The notes: generated from the letters alone by a model not told the origin. A DNA stretch of 59,851 nt from an uncultured Ruminiclostridium sp. (GCA_910588335.1 CAJUQV010000021.1:1-59851), one strand, 5' to 3'. Counted from the stretch's first letter, positions 43,438-52,908 are shown. Program-made: numbers and translations.

Positions 43438-44025
43438 GTGATCAGGATTATAACTAAGCTTTGCAGTATTATAGTTGACTTTTTTATTCGCCAAAAAATT
43501 TTCCCCGAAGAAGAGAGAGAAATATACCAATACGGTTTTGAACTTTCCGTTTCTTCGGTAATAAATATTGTTATGGTGCTCGCCATAGGCATTATAAGCG
43601 GAAATTTTTTGAAAAGCGTCATTTTTTACATAGTATTCTGCTTTACAAGACTGCACACCGGCGGATTTCACGCGCCCACCTATTTACTTTGTAAAATATC
43701 CTTTGTTTCCGTTTTTCTGGCAATTTTAGCGATGGATTATTTACTTTCGGATATTGACGAATACTTTTGGTTCGCTTTTTATATTTTTAGCTTGATAATA
43801 GTCTGCCGCTTTGCCCCTGTTGAAAATCACAACAAGCCTCTCACGGATCATGAAAAAAAACGAAGCAAAATTATTTCGATTGTTGAGATGGCATTCTGGC
43901 TGGCCGTAATGATTCTGATGTTCAGTCTCGGCTGCCCTCTTTATCATACGGTATCATTAACCTTGTTCTTCGTGGCTGATTTAATGCTGCTGGGAAAATT
44001 TTGCGAAAGGAGAATAAAAACATGA
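43438..44025 (+). CDS. agrB: AgrB-like autoinducer-processing membrane protease
   Basis: 195 aa with a GTG start at 43438; a stop codon just upstream in frame leaves no earlier option. AgrB cleaves the AgrD precursor and cyclises it at the membrane. Catalytic His78 and Cys85 lie in RLHTGGFHAPTYLLC, the core family motif. Five to six membrane helices follow the usual pattern, and CRFAPVENHNKPLT is also typical. It follows the kinase after a 75-base gap with a weak ribosome site, and overlaps agrD by 4 bases. Both catalytic residues are intact, so it should be active. Confidence 0.94.
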   Translation: MIRIITKLCSIIVDFFIRQKIFPEEEREIYQYGFELSVSSVINIVMVLAIGIISGNFLKSVIFYIVFCFTRLHTGGFHAPTYLLCKISFVSVFLAILAMDYLLSDIDEYFWFAFYIFSLIIVCRFAPVENHNKPLTDHEKKRSKIISIVEMAFWLAVMILMFSLGCPLYHTVSLTLFFVADLMLLGKFCERRIKT

Positions 44026-44165
44026 AAAAGTCTGTAAAGTCCGCCGTTCTCGGAATTGTTGCAAAAACGGTTCTCGAATCGGCAAAAAGAGCTTGCGGCG
44101 CCGCTTCGAGATGGGAAACTTATCAGCCCAAAGAGCCCAAAGCTCTTAAAAAGCTTGCAAAGTAA
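44022..44165 (+). CDS. agrD: AgrD cyclic lactone autoinducer peptide precursor
   Basis: 47 aa, too short to be found by size-based ORF calling. ATG overlaps the agrB stop (ATGA), with AAAGGAG upstream. The N-terminus is an amphipathic, basic leader (MKKSVKSAVLGIVAKTVLES). The core and tail read ACGAASRWETYQPKEPK and then LKKLAK. Cys25 is the expected lactone-forming residue; the YQPKEPK block is the recognition tail typical of clostridial autoinducer precursors. The mature ring cannot be fixed from sequence: cleavage after Trp31 or nearby is possible. It is the last gene of the operon. Confidence 0.9.
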   Translation: MKKSVKSAVLGIVAKTVLESAKRACGAASRWETYQPKEPKALKKLAK

Positions 44166-44189
44166 AACGGAAATCGCGCATACCTTTTA

Positions 44190-44290
44190 TAATCTTTGCC
44201 GGATGTCACCCGCCGTTTAAGAGGCGGGTGACACCTCTGTTTAGCGGGGGATTTTTATCCGCCAATAGGGCTTGAATCCATACCGCGAAA
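44190..44290. repeat. Repeat E3
   Basis: Contains a perfect hairpin GTCACCCGCC/GGCGGGTGAC around GTTTAAGA, then AGCGGGGGATTTTTATCCGCC. It shares blocks with E1 and E2 and lies just after agrD, where it can terminate the operon. Confidence 0.55.
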
Positions 44291-44364
44291 CATATCGTTG
44301 ATTACGGCTTTGCCTTAAAAGGATATGCGCATATTTCGTTGTTTCATTAGGGTATTTCCGGTTT

Positions 44365-44471
44365 ATATCAATCTTTAATCAAGTTATAAACTTGATTAAA
44401 GATTGAACACTAAACACTAATCTTTGATCATCCGTATTATTTGTCTATACCTTGATCAAAGATTAGTATTA
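44365..44471. repeat. Repeat D4 (long form), ending on the MATE stop codon
   Basis: First half: AATCTTTAATCAAGTTATAA with its inverse CTTGATTAAAGATT. Second half: CACTAATCTTTGATCATCC... pairing with CCTTGATCAAAGATTAGTAT. The right end overlaps the TAA stop of the minus-strand MATE gene. It fills the gap between agr and the MATE gene. Confidence 0.7.
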
Positions 44472-45851
44472 TACGCTTCCGGCTTTCTCAAAAACCTCCC
44501 GATTTCTCTTTTTAAGCATTCGCCAGACAATTATGTAGCAAATAACATGACACCCGAAGGTCAATCCCCATGAAACGGGATAAGAAAGATACACCGCCGT
44601 TATGGTGTGGTACTCAGGAATCTGAAAAACGGTGGCAATCCACAGTATCCTGAGTCCGCAGGCTCCCAGCAGCGACACAATCATCGGCATTATAGAATAA
44701 CCGAGCCCCCTCAGCATACCGACCATAACGTCCATTCCCCCGCACAAAAAATATGTGGTAAGAATAATCGAAAGTCTTTTCATTCCAGCCACTATAACCT
44801 CCGGCGTTTTTGAATATATTCCCAACAGCGGCTCTCCCAGCAAAAATGCCGCCCAGCCCGTCACGACGCCCGTAATCGCCACACAAAGAAGTGAACTGAA
44901 AAGTATCTTCGGTATTCTTTTGTATTTTCCCGCGCCCATGTTCTGGCCGGTGAATGACACCGCCGCCTGGTGAAAGGTATTCATAGCCATATAGATAAAA
45001 CCCTCAATTGAAGCGGCCGAGGAATTTCCGGACACCACGGTATCCCCGAAAAGATTTACCGAGGACTGAATAACCACATTGGAAAGAGAAAAGATCATTC
45101 CCTGAAACCCCGCGGGAAGTCCCACTCTCACAACCGATAAAAAAACATGCTTATTTATCTTAAGCTGCCTTAAATCAAGCCGTATTGCCGTATGGTCTTT
45201 TATCAGGCAAACAACAATCAGCGCCGCGGAGATACACTGCGAAATAACCGTAGCCAGAGCCACTCCCGCCACGTCCATTTGCATCACTATTACAAAAAGC
45301 AGATTCAGCCCCACATTGATTATACCGGCCGCCGTGAGGAAATATAAAGGCCGCTTGGTATCCCCCACCGCTCGCAGTATTGCCGAGCCGAAATTATATA
45401 CCATTACCGCGGGCATCCCGATAAAATATATTCTTAAATAGGTGACCGCCAAAGGAAGCTGAGCTTCGGTGGCGTTCATGATTTCCAGCATCTGCGGCGC
45501 CAGAACAACGCCCACGGCCGCCAGAACCACTCCGCATATAACCGAAAGCAGCATGGAAGTATGCACCGCATCGTGTATCCCGCGATCCGAACCTGATCCG
45601 CGGGTGCGCGCCACAACAACGTTCACACCCACCGAGAGTCCCACAAAAATGTTGGTAAAGAGATTTATGAGAGAAGAGGTGGATCCGACCGCGCCCATGG
45701 AATTGTCTCCCGCAAATCGCCCCACAACGATTATATCCGCCGCGTTGAAAAGAAGCTGGAGCAGTCCCGAAGCCATAAGCGGCAGCGAAAACAGCAGCAT
45801 TTTCTTAAGCACCGAACCGCTGCACATATCTATCTGATACTGTTTTGCCAA
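44469..45851 (-). CDS. MATE family efflux transporter
   Basis: 460 aa from a TTG at 45851, seven bases after GGAGG; a longer frame to 45905 precedes it. MATE proteins export drugs or metabolites using Na+ or H+. Twelve hydrophobic helices in two similar halves are visible. The N-terminus has LPLMASGLLQLLFNAADIIVVGRFAGDNSMGAVG in segments, the classic MATE entry. The second half repeats with GLPAGFQGMIFSLSNVVIQSSVN and QNMGAGKYKRIPK. The substrate is unknown. The gene points towards agr and is divergent from the c-di-GMP protein gene, each with a consensus promoter. Confidence 0.93.
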   Translation of the reverse strand: MAKQYQIDMCSGSVLKKMLLFSLPLMASGLLQLLFNAADIIVVGRFAGDNSMGAVGSTSSLINLFTNIFVGLSVGVNVVVARTRGSGSDRGIHDAVHTSMLLSVICGVVLAAVGVVLAPQMLEIMNATEAQLPLAVTYLRIYFIGMPAVMVYNFGSAILRAVGDTKRPLYFLTAAGIINVGLNLLFVIVMQMDVAGVALATVISQCISAALIVVCLIKDHTAIRLDLRQLKINKHVFLSVVRVGLPAGFQGMIFSLSNVVIQSSVNLFGDTVVSGNSSAASIEGFIYMAMNTFHQAAVSFTGQNMGAGKYKRIPKILFSSLLCVAITGVVTGWAAFLLGEPLLGIYSKTPEVIVAGMKRLSIILTTYFLCGGMDVMVGMLRGLGYSIMPMIVSLLGACGLRILWIATVFQIPEYHTITAVYLSYPVSWGLTFGCHVICYIIVWRMLKKRNREVFEKAGSV

Positions 45852-46074
45852 AACTCTTCCTCCGTTTGTTTTCGTTTTTTTGTTTCGTGTGCAATTGTAA
45901 TTCATATATCATTTTTGATCTGTGGCTTGAAATACAATCGGCAGTATACGATTTTCCTCGTTTTAAAAGGCCATGCGTAACGCATAGCCCTAATTATGGG
46001 TTCCTGTTTGGCCTGTATACTAAATTATCTGATTTGTTTTCTCTCTTCCGAAAAACTCATTTTAAGTTGTAATT

Positions 46075-46103
46075 ATAATAACATTTTTATGTAGATTTGT
46101 CAA
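46075..46103 (-). promoter_or_regulatory. MATE gene promoter
   Basis: Minus strand: perfect TTGACA, 17 bases, TATTAT, leaving a leader of over 200 bases. It is back to back with the promoter at 46150. Confidence 0.75.
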
Positions 46104-46149
46104 GTTTTGTGCACATTTGACAGAATTTTTCAAAAATTTTGGTTTTCTC

Positions 46150-46178
46150 TTGACATTTTGCTAAACGCACTATATAAT
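46150..46178 (+). promoter_or_regulatory. Promoter of the c-di-GMP signalling gene
   Basis: Perfect TTGACA, 17 bases, perfect TATAAT, about 100 bases before the ATG at 46285. Confidence 0.85.
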
Positions 46179-46284
46179 ATATTTGTATAATATATCTTTT
46201 TTCCGAAAATTTCGCATCCTGCCATTCCGTATCGGAAAAATGATAATCCGCGTCATGCGAATTGAGGAAGGAAACGGCTTATAT

Positions 46285-49200
46285 ATGGAAAACAGAAAAA
46301 ACACACTCTTGATAGCTGACGATTCATCTTATAACATAGAACTGCTTACGGAAATATTTAACGAGCAATATCGTATTTTCACGGCTGAAAACGGGCAGCA
46401 GGCATTAGAAGTAATGCGAGCCAATATCGGGGAAATCGACGCCGTTCTTTTGGATATAGTTATGCCGATAAAAGACGGATATGGGGTGCTCATGGATATG
46501 AATATGGATGAGAATCTCAAATATATTCCCGTAATAGTGATTACCGCCGATGACGATATAGAATCCGAGCACAAAGCTTTTGACTACGGCGCATATGATT
46601 TTATAACGCGACCCTTTAATATCAAAACTCTGAAGCAAAGGGTGGACGGTATGTTCCGTCACTTGGACATCGAAAAAATCCGAAGGGAAAACGACCGCCT
46701 CCTTAAAGAAACTCAAACCGACAAGCATATGTCCGCCCTTCTTGACAATATGCCAGGAGGCGCAGCCATAATCGAAACTGACGGTAAAACCGCGGAATGT
46801 ACTTATTTTAACAACTCGGCGCCCAAGCTTTTTCATATGACCGACGGCGAATTCGTCTCCCAGTTTGAAACCGACGACCCGAAAAATTACAGCGAATGGC
46901 TGGGTGTTTTTATAGCAAAGGCCATGGAAGAAAAAAAGCTGGATTACTCCTTTTCCGTCAAAGATAACGGAGGAGAGATATGCCGGATACGCTTAATCGC
47001 TTCCGGCATTGACAAAAAGGGAGACAAAAGGGTATTATACTGCTTTTTTTTAGACGTAAACGACGAAGAACGTTTTGAACAGAGAGCAAAAGAAAACGAC
47101 ATAAATTTTGAAAACGTAATCAGCAACGCGCCGGTCGGTATCGCTATGTGCGAAAAAGGCGATGACGGAAAACTTCATATCATATACAGCAGCAAGGGAC
47201 TGGCGGATATTTTCGGCTATCCAGATTATGACACCTATGTAAATGAAGTGGAAAAGACCGAAAGAAAAATGATAAGTGAGTTTGAAGCGGACGATTTCAG
47301 AAACAAAATGAATCATGCCATTGTTTCGGGAACCCCGATTGAATACACTTTCCACTGCCGTTCCTACGATCAGAAGTCCCTCTGGATACTTACTAGAGCC
47401 CAGTTTATGAAAAGCGAGTCCGGACGTCTCAGATTGTATTGCTTTATTTCCGACGTCACCAAGGAAAAAGAATATGAGATAGAGCTGCGCAACAACGCTT
47501 ACTACGATTCACTTACCGGACTTTACAACCGAAGCGCATTTATGCTCGGCGCAAAGGGGCTTTTAAAGGAAAATCCCGACGCCGATTATGTCATTTACAG
47601 GATAAATATAGGAAGCTTTAAAGTAATCAATGATATTATGGGACGCGAAATCGGGGACAAGGTGTTGGTATCCGTTGCCACCGCCCTTAATCGGGTCATA
47701 TCCGACAAGGGACTTTTTTCGAGGTTTTTTGCGGATAATTTTACCGTAATCGTACCCGTAAACGAAGTAACCCCTGAAGAAATTATAAAAGAAATAAAGG
47801 AAGAAGTGGAAGACGACTGTCTGGTAAGTCAGGACGTACATTACTACATAGGCGTTTACACTATTAACGAGCGTAGCGCCACCATAGAGGACATATGCGA
47901 TCGCGCCGCCATCGCCTGCCGCTCCATAACCGGCAACTTTCATACCCATGTGGCATATTATGACGAAAAAATGCGTGATGATATGTTAGAGGAGCAGGAA
48001 ATACGGGACGAAACACATCGGGCTATCGTCAACGGTGAATTCTGCATTTACTATCAGCCCGTTTACGGTGTAAAGGCAAAAAAGTTTGTCAGCGCGGAAG
48101 CATTAGTGCGTTGGATACACCCAACAAAAGGGATTATTTCACCGGGAAAGTTCATACCCATTTTTGAGCGCAACGGATTTATAGCGGAGCTCGACCTGTA
48201 TGTGCTGGAACAGGTGTGCAAGTATCATCAAAAACGCAGGAATTCAGGACTTGAACCGTTTCCCATCTCGGTTAACATCTCCCGCAGAAGCCTTTATAAT
48301 CCAAATCTTTATGATCTAATCAGCCGTCTTGCCGAAAAATACGGCGTGGAACCGAAGTATTTCCGAATAGAGATTACCGAAACCGCATATAACGACAATC
48401 CTACCCAGCTTCTGGAAACGGTGAACAAGCTTCGGGAAAAGTGCTTTCCCGTTCTTATGGACGATTTCGGAAGCGGCTACTCTTCACTGAACACCCTTAA
48501 GGATATCCCTATAGATCTGCTTAAGTTGGATATGAAATTTATGCAGAATTTTGAAAGCAACAACAGAGTAGGCACCATAGTTACCGCTATTGCAAGAATG
48601 GCCAAATGGCTTAACGTGCCTTTGCTTGCCGAGGGAGTCGAGACAAGGGAACAGTATGAATTTCTCCGCAGCATAGGCTGCGCTTATATCCAGGGCTACT
48701 ACTTCGCAAAACCCATGCCTTCGGCTCAGTTCACCGACCTTATTCAGCTTAACGGCGCCGAGTTTAACGACAAGGAGCTTGAAACATACGGAATGAATTC
48801 CGAAATAAACGAGCTTCTTGGGAGCAACACCACAGTTTCAAAACTTATTGGCGGAGTTTTCGGAGGCCTTGGAATCTACGAACTGTACGACGATAAACTT
48901 GAGGTTATCCGTGTAAACGACGGTTATATGCAGATTATGGGTTATTCTCCCGTTGACTTTACCGGCGAACACTACGATATCTGGGAAAAAGTGCATCCGG
49001 AGGACATAGAAAAATCACGGCAGGCATGCCTTGAAGCTTCGAGGACGGGAAAGGCGGTAAGAACCACCGTAAGACGCTATGACAGAAACGGAAAGCTTCT
49101 TTATTTGGAAGGAGTGCACAGGCGTCTGGGCGGCACCGATGAAAACCCCATTATCTGTATCGCTTTCAACGACATAACCGAGCTTCTTGAAAAGGAAGAG

Positions 49201-51690
49201 ATTATACAAAATGCCAACCGCCGTATTGATTCGATACTGGAAGCTACGGATTCCTTAGCGGTAGACGTTGACTACGCAAAAAACGAAGCCTTCTGCTTCG
49301 GATTCACCGGCGACTTTGAGTACAACAATCGGGAGCTGGAGGAAAAGCTTAAAAGCGGCGAAGGTCTGGACAGCATCGCCCATCCCGATGATCGGGCGAA
49401 AATGTGCTCATGGCATTCCGGCAAAAAATCCGGCCGTTTTTCCGACGAATTCAGAATTAGGAAAAAGAACGGGGAATATCACTGGTTCCGATTTATAGAA
49501 ACCCGCACCTACGACGAAAACGGCACACATTTAAGAACAGCCGGAGTTATAAGAGACATTGACGCGGAAAAGAGCGCATACCGCCATCTTGAATCCATTA
49601 TCAACAATCTGAGGGAAGGAATCGCCCTTATAAATATTGTAGACGGAAAACCGACGCTTGCTTATGCCAACGACTGTTTTTACTCAATGATGAGTATTAA
49701 CGAGAGGGATAAGGACAAAATTAACGCTATTACCGTGGATATTATTGAAAAAACCGCAGGAACCCGCGATATGACCGTTACAGACAGCAGCAATACCAAT
49801 CATATTATAAAAGTATACACCACCGAGGTAAAAAACGACGGCAAAAATGACAGCAGCTATATAGCCATATTTACCGACGTGACACAAGCAAGAGCCAAGG
49901 AAGTACAGAATCAGCTTTACCGGATGCTTCTGGATCAGACCGGAACCGTGGTATTTGACTACAACACCGAATCCGATACGATAACCTATTACCGCCACCT
50001 TTCCGAAAACGACAAAAAGCCTTCCTCGGTGGAGCAGCTTCATACAAATCCGGAAAAGTTCACTCTGCTTCGCGAAAATGACAGAAAAGAGTTTATCTGC
50101 GTCCTCAACAGGCTTTCGGAAAGTAAGGAGTCCGAAAAGAGCACCGATGAGCTTCCGGTTATAATAGAGGAAAACGGCTACAAGAGACACTACCGCTGTC
50201 ACTTCAAGAGCTTTTCCGACAATTCGGAAAAGGTGTTCCGAATAATAGGCAAGATCGAAGACGTGGAGGACGAGATGGCCAAGTTTGGCGAAATACAAGC
50301 CAAAGCCATGTATGATTCACTGTGTGTTGACATATACAACAAATCTACCACGGAGGAACTTATCAAAAGCGAGCTTAAGCACACCACAGGCGGCGCGCTG
50401 CTGATGATAGACATTGACGATTTCAAGAGCATAAACGATAATCTGGGTCACCTTTTCGGCGACGAATTCCTTAAGCAGTTTGCCGCTACGCTGAAGGATG
50501 TATTCAGAGACAGCGATATAGTGGGACGCTACGGCGGGGACGAGTTTTTCGTTTTCGTCAGCCATGCCGGCACATCAGTGGCGGTGAAAAAAGGAGAAGT
50601 GATACTTAATCGAATCTCCGAGATAAACGTACCCAAAATAGGACAGGTAAAAACCAGTATAGGCATAGCCGCCGTGACTCCCGAAAACAGGGATTATCGG
50701 CAGATAGTGAAACAAGCCGACAGCGCTCTTTATCATGCCAAGAATCAGGGTAAAAACTGTGTTATTCTGTTTGATCCCCATACCATGAACGAAACGGTGT
50801 TCAGAAGTACGGAAAAGGACGGAGACAGCACAAAGACGGTACCTTTAAGCAGCAATCCCCATTCCGAAGCTTCTATTATAATGAGAGTATTCAGCGCGCT
50901 TCAGTCAGGCTCGGATATCAAAAACAGCATAAACCGTATGTTAGCGCTGGTAGGCAAGCACTTTGACGTAAGCAGGGCTTATATATTTGAAAATTCCGAC
51001 GACGGACTCTTCTGCTCAAATACCTACGAATGGTGCGGAGAAGGGGTAAAGTCGGAAAAAGATTCCCTGCAAAATATTTCTTACGAAACAGACATGGGCG
51101 GAATGTATCATCAGTGCCTGAACGAAGACGGAATATTGTACTGTCACAACATAAATACCTTGACCCCCGCCATAAGAGAGCTGCTTAGCCGTCAGGGGAT
51201 TAAATCGGTACTCCACTGCGCCATAACGGAGGACGGAAAGTTTAAGGGATTTGTGGGATTTGACGAATGCCGCGAAAATTGTTTCTGGACAAAAGAACAG
51301 GTTGACGCGCTCACCTATGTGGCTAAGGTACTGGCGGTATTTTTACTGAACGACCGTAACAAAAACCGTTTAAAAAACTATTCCCGCTCTATCGAATCAA
51401 TACTTTACAACTACCCCGAATTTATATACATAGTGGATCCCGAAACACGGGAGTTGCTTTACATAAACAAGAGGGCCGAAAAGATTACCGGCGGAAATAA
51501 GTTGTTGGGAAAATCCTGTCTTGAAACCGTCTGCGGCGGAAAGGAATCGGAATACTGTCCTTTGAAGCGCGTTGGACAACCCGTGGAGGGAATCAGTCCT
51601 TTGCTTAACAAAAAAGTACGCGCGCAAGCCACCGAAGTGGAATGGTGCGGAAAAAAAGCATATATGATAAGCTGTACAGAAGCGAAATAA
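46285..51690 (+). CDS. 1801-aa soluble REC-PAS-GGDEF*-EAL-PAS-GGDEF-GAF-PAS protein
   Basis: Starts at the ATG at 46285 after GGAAGGA; the frame is open further up but lies next to the promoter. Order: receiver (Asp57 in LLDIVMPIKDGYG), two PAS-like domains, a degenerate GGDEF (FADNF at 482-486), and an intact EAL phosphodiesterase (Glu605 in SAEALVRW, Asp726-727 in MDDFGSGYSSL, LAEGVET). Several PAS/PAC domains follow, then an intact GGDEF cyclase (GGDEF at 1417-1421) with the inhibitory RDSD site five residues before it. A GAF domain and a final Cys-containing PAS-like domain end the protein. It can both make and break c-di-GMP. No membrane helix is seen. The degenerate GGDEF may bind GTP and regulate the EAL. 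No partner kinase is adjacent. Confidence 0.9.
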   Translation: MENRKNTLLIADDSSYNIELLTEIFNEQYRIFTAENGQQALEVMRANIGEIDAVLLDIVMPIKDGYGVLMDMNMDENLKYIPVIVITADDDIESEHKAFDYGAYDFITRPFNIKTLKQRVDGMFRHLDIEKIRRENDRLLKETQTDKHMSALLDNMPGGAAIIETDGKTAECTYFNNSAPKLFHMTDGEFVSQFETDDPKNYSEWLGVFIAKAMEEKKLDYSFSVKDNGGEICRIRLIASGIDKKGDKRVLYCFFLDVNDEERFEQRAKENDINFENVISNAPVGIAMCEKGDDGKLHIIYSSKGLADIFGYPDYDTYVNEVEKTERKMISEFEADDFRNKMNHAIVSGTPIEYTFHCRSYDQKSLWILTRAQFMKSESGRLRLYCFISDVTKEKEYEIELRNNAYYDSLTGLYNRSAFMLGAKGLLKENPDADYVIYRINIGSFKVINDIMGREIGDKVLVSVATALNRVISDKGLFSRFFADNFTVIVPVNEVTPEEIIKEIKEEVEDDCLVSQDVHYYIGVYTINERSATIEDICDRAAIACRSITGNFHTHVAYYDEKMRDDMLEEQEIRDETHRAIVNGEFCIYYQPVYGVKAKKFVSAEALVRWIHPTKGIISPGKFIPIFERNGFIAELDLYVLEQVCKYHQKRRNSGLEPFPISVNISRRSLYNPNLYDLISRLAEKYGVEPKYFRIEITETAYNDNPTQLLETVNKLREKCFPVLMDDFGSGYSSLNTLKDIPIDLLKLDMKFMQNFESNNRVGTIVTAIARMAKWLNVPLLAEGVETREQYEFLRSIGCAYIQGYYFAKPMPSAQFTDLIQLNGAEFNDKELETYGMNSEINELLGSNTTVSKLIGGVFGGLGIYELYDDKLEVIRVNDGYMQIMGYSPVDFTGEHYDIWEKVHPEDIEKSRQACLEASRTGKAVRTTVRRYDRNGKLLYLEGVHRRLGGTDENPIICIAFNDITELLEKEEIIQNANRRIDSILEATDSLAVDVDYAKNEAFCFGFTGDFEYNNRELEEKLKSGEGLDSIAHPDDRAKMCSWHSGKKSGRFSDEFRIRKKNGEYHWFRFIETRTYDENGTHLRTAGVIRDIDAEKSAYRHLESIINNLREGIALINIVDGKPTLAYANDCFYSMMSINERDKDKINAITVDIIEKTAGTRDMTVTDSSNTNHIIKVYTTEVKNDGKNDSSYIAIFTDVTQARAKEVQNQLYRMLLDQTGTVVFDYNTESDTITYYRHLSENDKKPSSVEQLHTNPEKFTLLRENDRKEFICVLNRLSESKESEKSTDELPVIIEENGYKRHYRCHFKSFSDNSEKVFRIIGKIEDVEDEMAKFGEIQAKAMYDSLCVDIYNKSTTEELIKSELKHTTGGALLMIDIDDFKSINDNLGHLFGDEFLKQFAATLKDVFRDSDIVGRYGGDEFFVFVSHAGTSVAVKKGEVILNRISEINVPKIGQVKTSIGIAAVTPENRDYRQIVKQADSALYHAKNQGKNCVILFDPHTMNETVFRSTEKDGDSTKTVPLSSNPHSEASIIMRVFSALQSGSDIKNSINRMLALVGKHFDVSRAYIFENSDDGLFCSNTYEWCGEGVKSEKDSLQNISYETDMGGMYHQCLNEDGILYCHNINTLTPAIRELLSRQGIKSVLHCAITEDGKFKGFVGFDECRENCFWTKEQVDALTYVAKVLAVFLLNDRNKNRLKNYSRSIESILYNYPEFIYIVDPETRELLYINKRAEKITGGNKLLGKSCLETVCGGKESEYCPLKRVGQPVEGISPLLNKKVRAQATEVEWCGKKAYMISCTEAK

Positions 51691-51703
51691 CGAAAACGGT
51701 TTT

Positions 51704-51791
51704 CGGCTCCTGTGCGCATTGGAATCGGCACGAGTCTTTTCGGCAAAATTTGCACGAAAAGGCGCGTGCCGTTCCTGTGTGGACAGATTCT
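51704..51791. repeat. Repeat A2: short relative of A1
   Basis: Left arm GCGCATTGGAATCGGCACG and right arm CGTGCCGTTCCTGTGTGGAC form an imperfect inverted repeat, with ends related to AGAACCTGTCC of A1. The interior is CTTTTCGGCAAAATTTGCAC with an inner inverted repeat. It joins repeat C2 with no gap. Confidence 0.6.
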
Positions 51792-51909
51792 AATACTGTT
51801 AACCAATTAAAAAATGGAAAAAACGGTTTTTAATTGGTTAACAGTGCTTCGGGTGTAATAACCATTTTGACTATGATTTTATCTTGTGTCAAAATGGTTA
51901 TTAGTATAA
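51791..51909 (+). repeat. Repeat C2: 119-bp double-hairpin element
   Basis: It appears identical over its whole length to C1 at 22541. It lies 100 bases after the c-di-GMP gene stop. Confidence 0.85.
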
Positions 51910-51982
51910 GCCAATGCATAAAAGCCCTTTTGTTTTTGTTAAAAATGCACTAAAAATATTTTAAAATTTGTTACATAATCAG

Positions 51983-52011
51983 TTGACATTCAACTTAATA
52001 AAGATTATAAT
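51983..52011 (+). promoter_or_regulatory. Promoter of surface protein 2
   Basis: Perfect TTGACA, 17 bases, perfect TATAAT, with a 60-base leader. This predicts high constitutive expression unless repressed. Confidence 0.88.
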
Positions 52012-52076
52012 TTTTATCATAGGCGAATTATATTTTTTGTCTAAATTACAGCCCCTAAAATAAGGAGGAATAATCT

Positions 52077-52835
52077 ATGAATTTGAAAAAGACTATTGCG
52101 ACAGCCGCCGTTTCCGCTTTGGCAGTAACCGCTTTCGCAGTAAGCGCAAGCGCCGAAACCGCAGGTCTGATTTATCAGACCAACGCGTGGACATTCCGCA
52201 ACAACATTACTCAGAGCAAGGCTGTTTGGTGGGATCCCGATTTCGGCGACGCAATGGAGTATGACACATGGATCGTAAACGACGTAGAAATCACTGCCGA
52301 CGGTACATACACCGTTTCTTTTGAAAAGAACATTATGGAAGACTGCAAGGACGGTCCCGAACAATTCTGGAACTTCCTTAAGCTTCAGACAAACATTTCC
52401 AAGGAAGCATATCCCGACGTACAGATCACCATTGACAGTCTCAAAATCGACGGCAAGGAAATCGAGGCGGCCAAGAGCGCCAAGCAGAGCAACGATAAGG
52501 TTGTTACTGACGATTACAGCGACATTACCACTGTTGAGACTGTAACCGATGGCTATCTTGTAGGCTTCTACAACACATGGAATGCCGATGAGACGGTTAT
52601 CGCCTCCGAGGATTTCGGCGGCAAGGTTGAGTGCACCTTCACCGTTACCGGCTTCAAGTCCGGCGATACCTCCGCTCCCGCCGAGGATGCGACTCAGGCT
52701 CCCGCAGGCGACGCCAACACAGGCGCGTCCACCGATAAGAACAACGCCGATACAGGCGTTGAAGGCGTAGCCGCTATTGCAGGCATTGCCATTATCGCCG
52801 CCGGCGCTATCGTTATCGCTAAGAAGAGAAAGTAA
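52077..52835 (+). CDS. Secreted surface protein with DTG-type C-terminal sorting tail (2)
   Basis: 252 aa; AAGGAGG precedes the ATG. A signal peptide ends near SASAE (IATAAVSALAVTAFAVSAS). The mature domain is about 165 residues and rich in Trp and aromatic residues (AWTFRNNITQSKAVWWDPDF, GFYNTWNADETV), as in carbohydrate-binding sandwiches; this is inference only. A short Ala/Pro/Asp spacer precedes the tail NNADTGVEGVA, a hydrophobic stretch and KKRK. The tail is nearly the same as that of the protein at 37098-37880. A perfect promoter and a strong terminator isolate the gene. Confidence 0.85.
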   Translation: MNLKKTIATAAVSALAVTAFAVSASAETAGLIYQTNAWTFRNNITQSKAVWWDPDFGDAMEYDTWIVNDVEITADGTYTVSFEKNIMEDCKDGPEQFWNFLKLQTNISKEAYPDVQITIDSLKIDGKEIEAAKSAKQSNDKVVTDDYSDITTVETVTDGYLVGFYNTWNADETVIASEDFGGKVECTFTVTGFKSGDTSAPAEDATQAPAGDANTGASTDKNNADTGVEGVAAIAGIAIIAAGAIVIAKKRK

Positions 52836-52871
52836 TCAAGACCGATACGAAATAAATTATTGATTTATAAG

Positions 52872-52908
52872 AAATTCCCCGCCGATTAAAACGGCGGGGA
52901 ATTTTTGT
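52872..52908 (+). terminator. Terminator of surface protein 2
   Basis: AAATTCCCCGCCG pairs with CGGCGGGGAATTT around ATTAAAA, followed by T residues. Confidence 0.92.
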
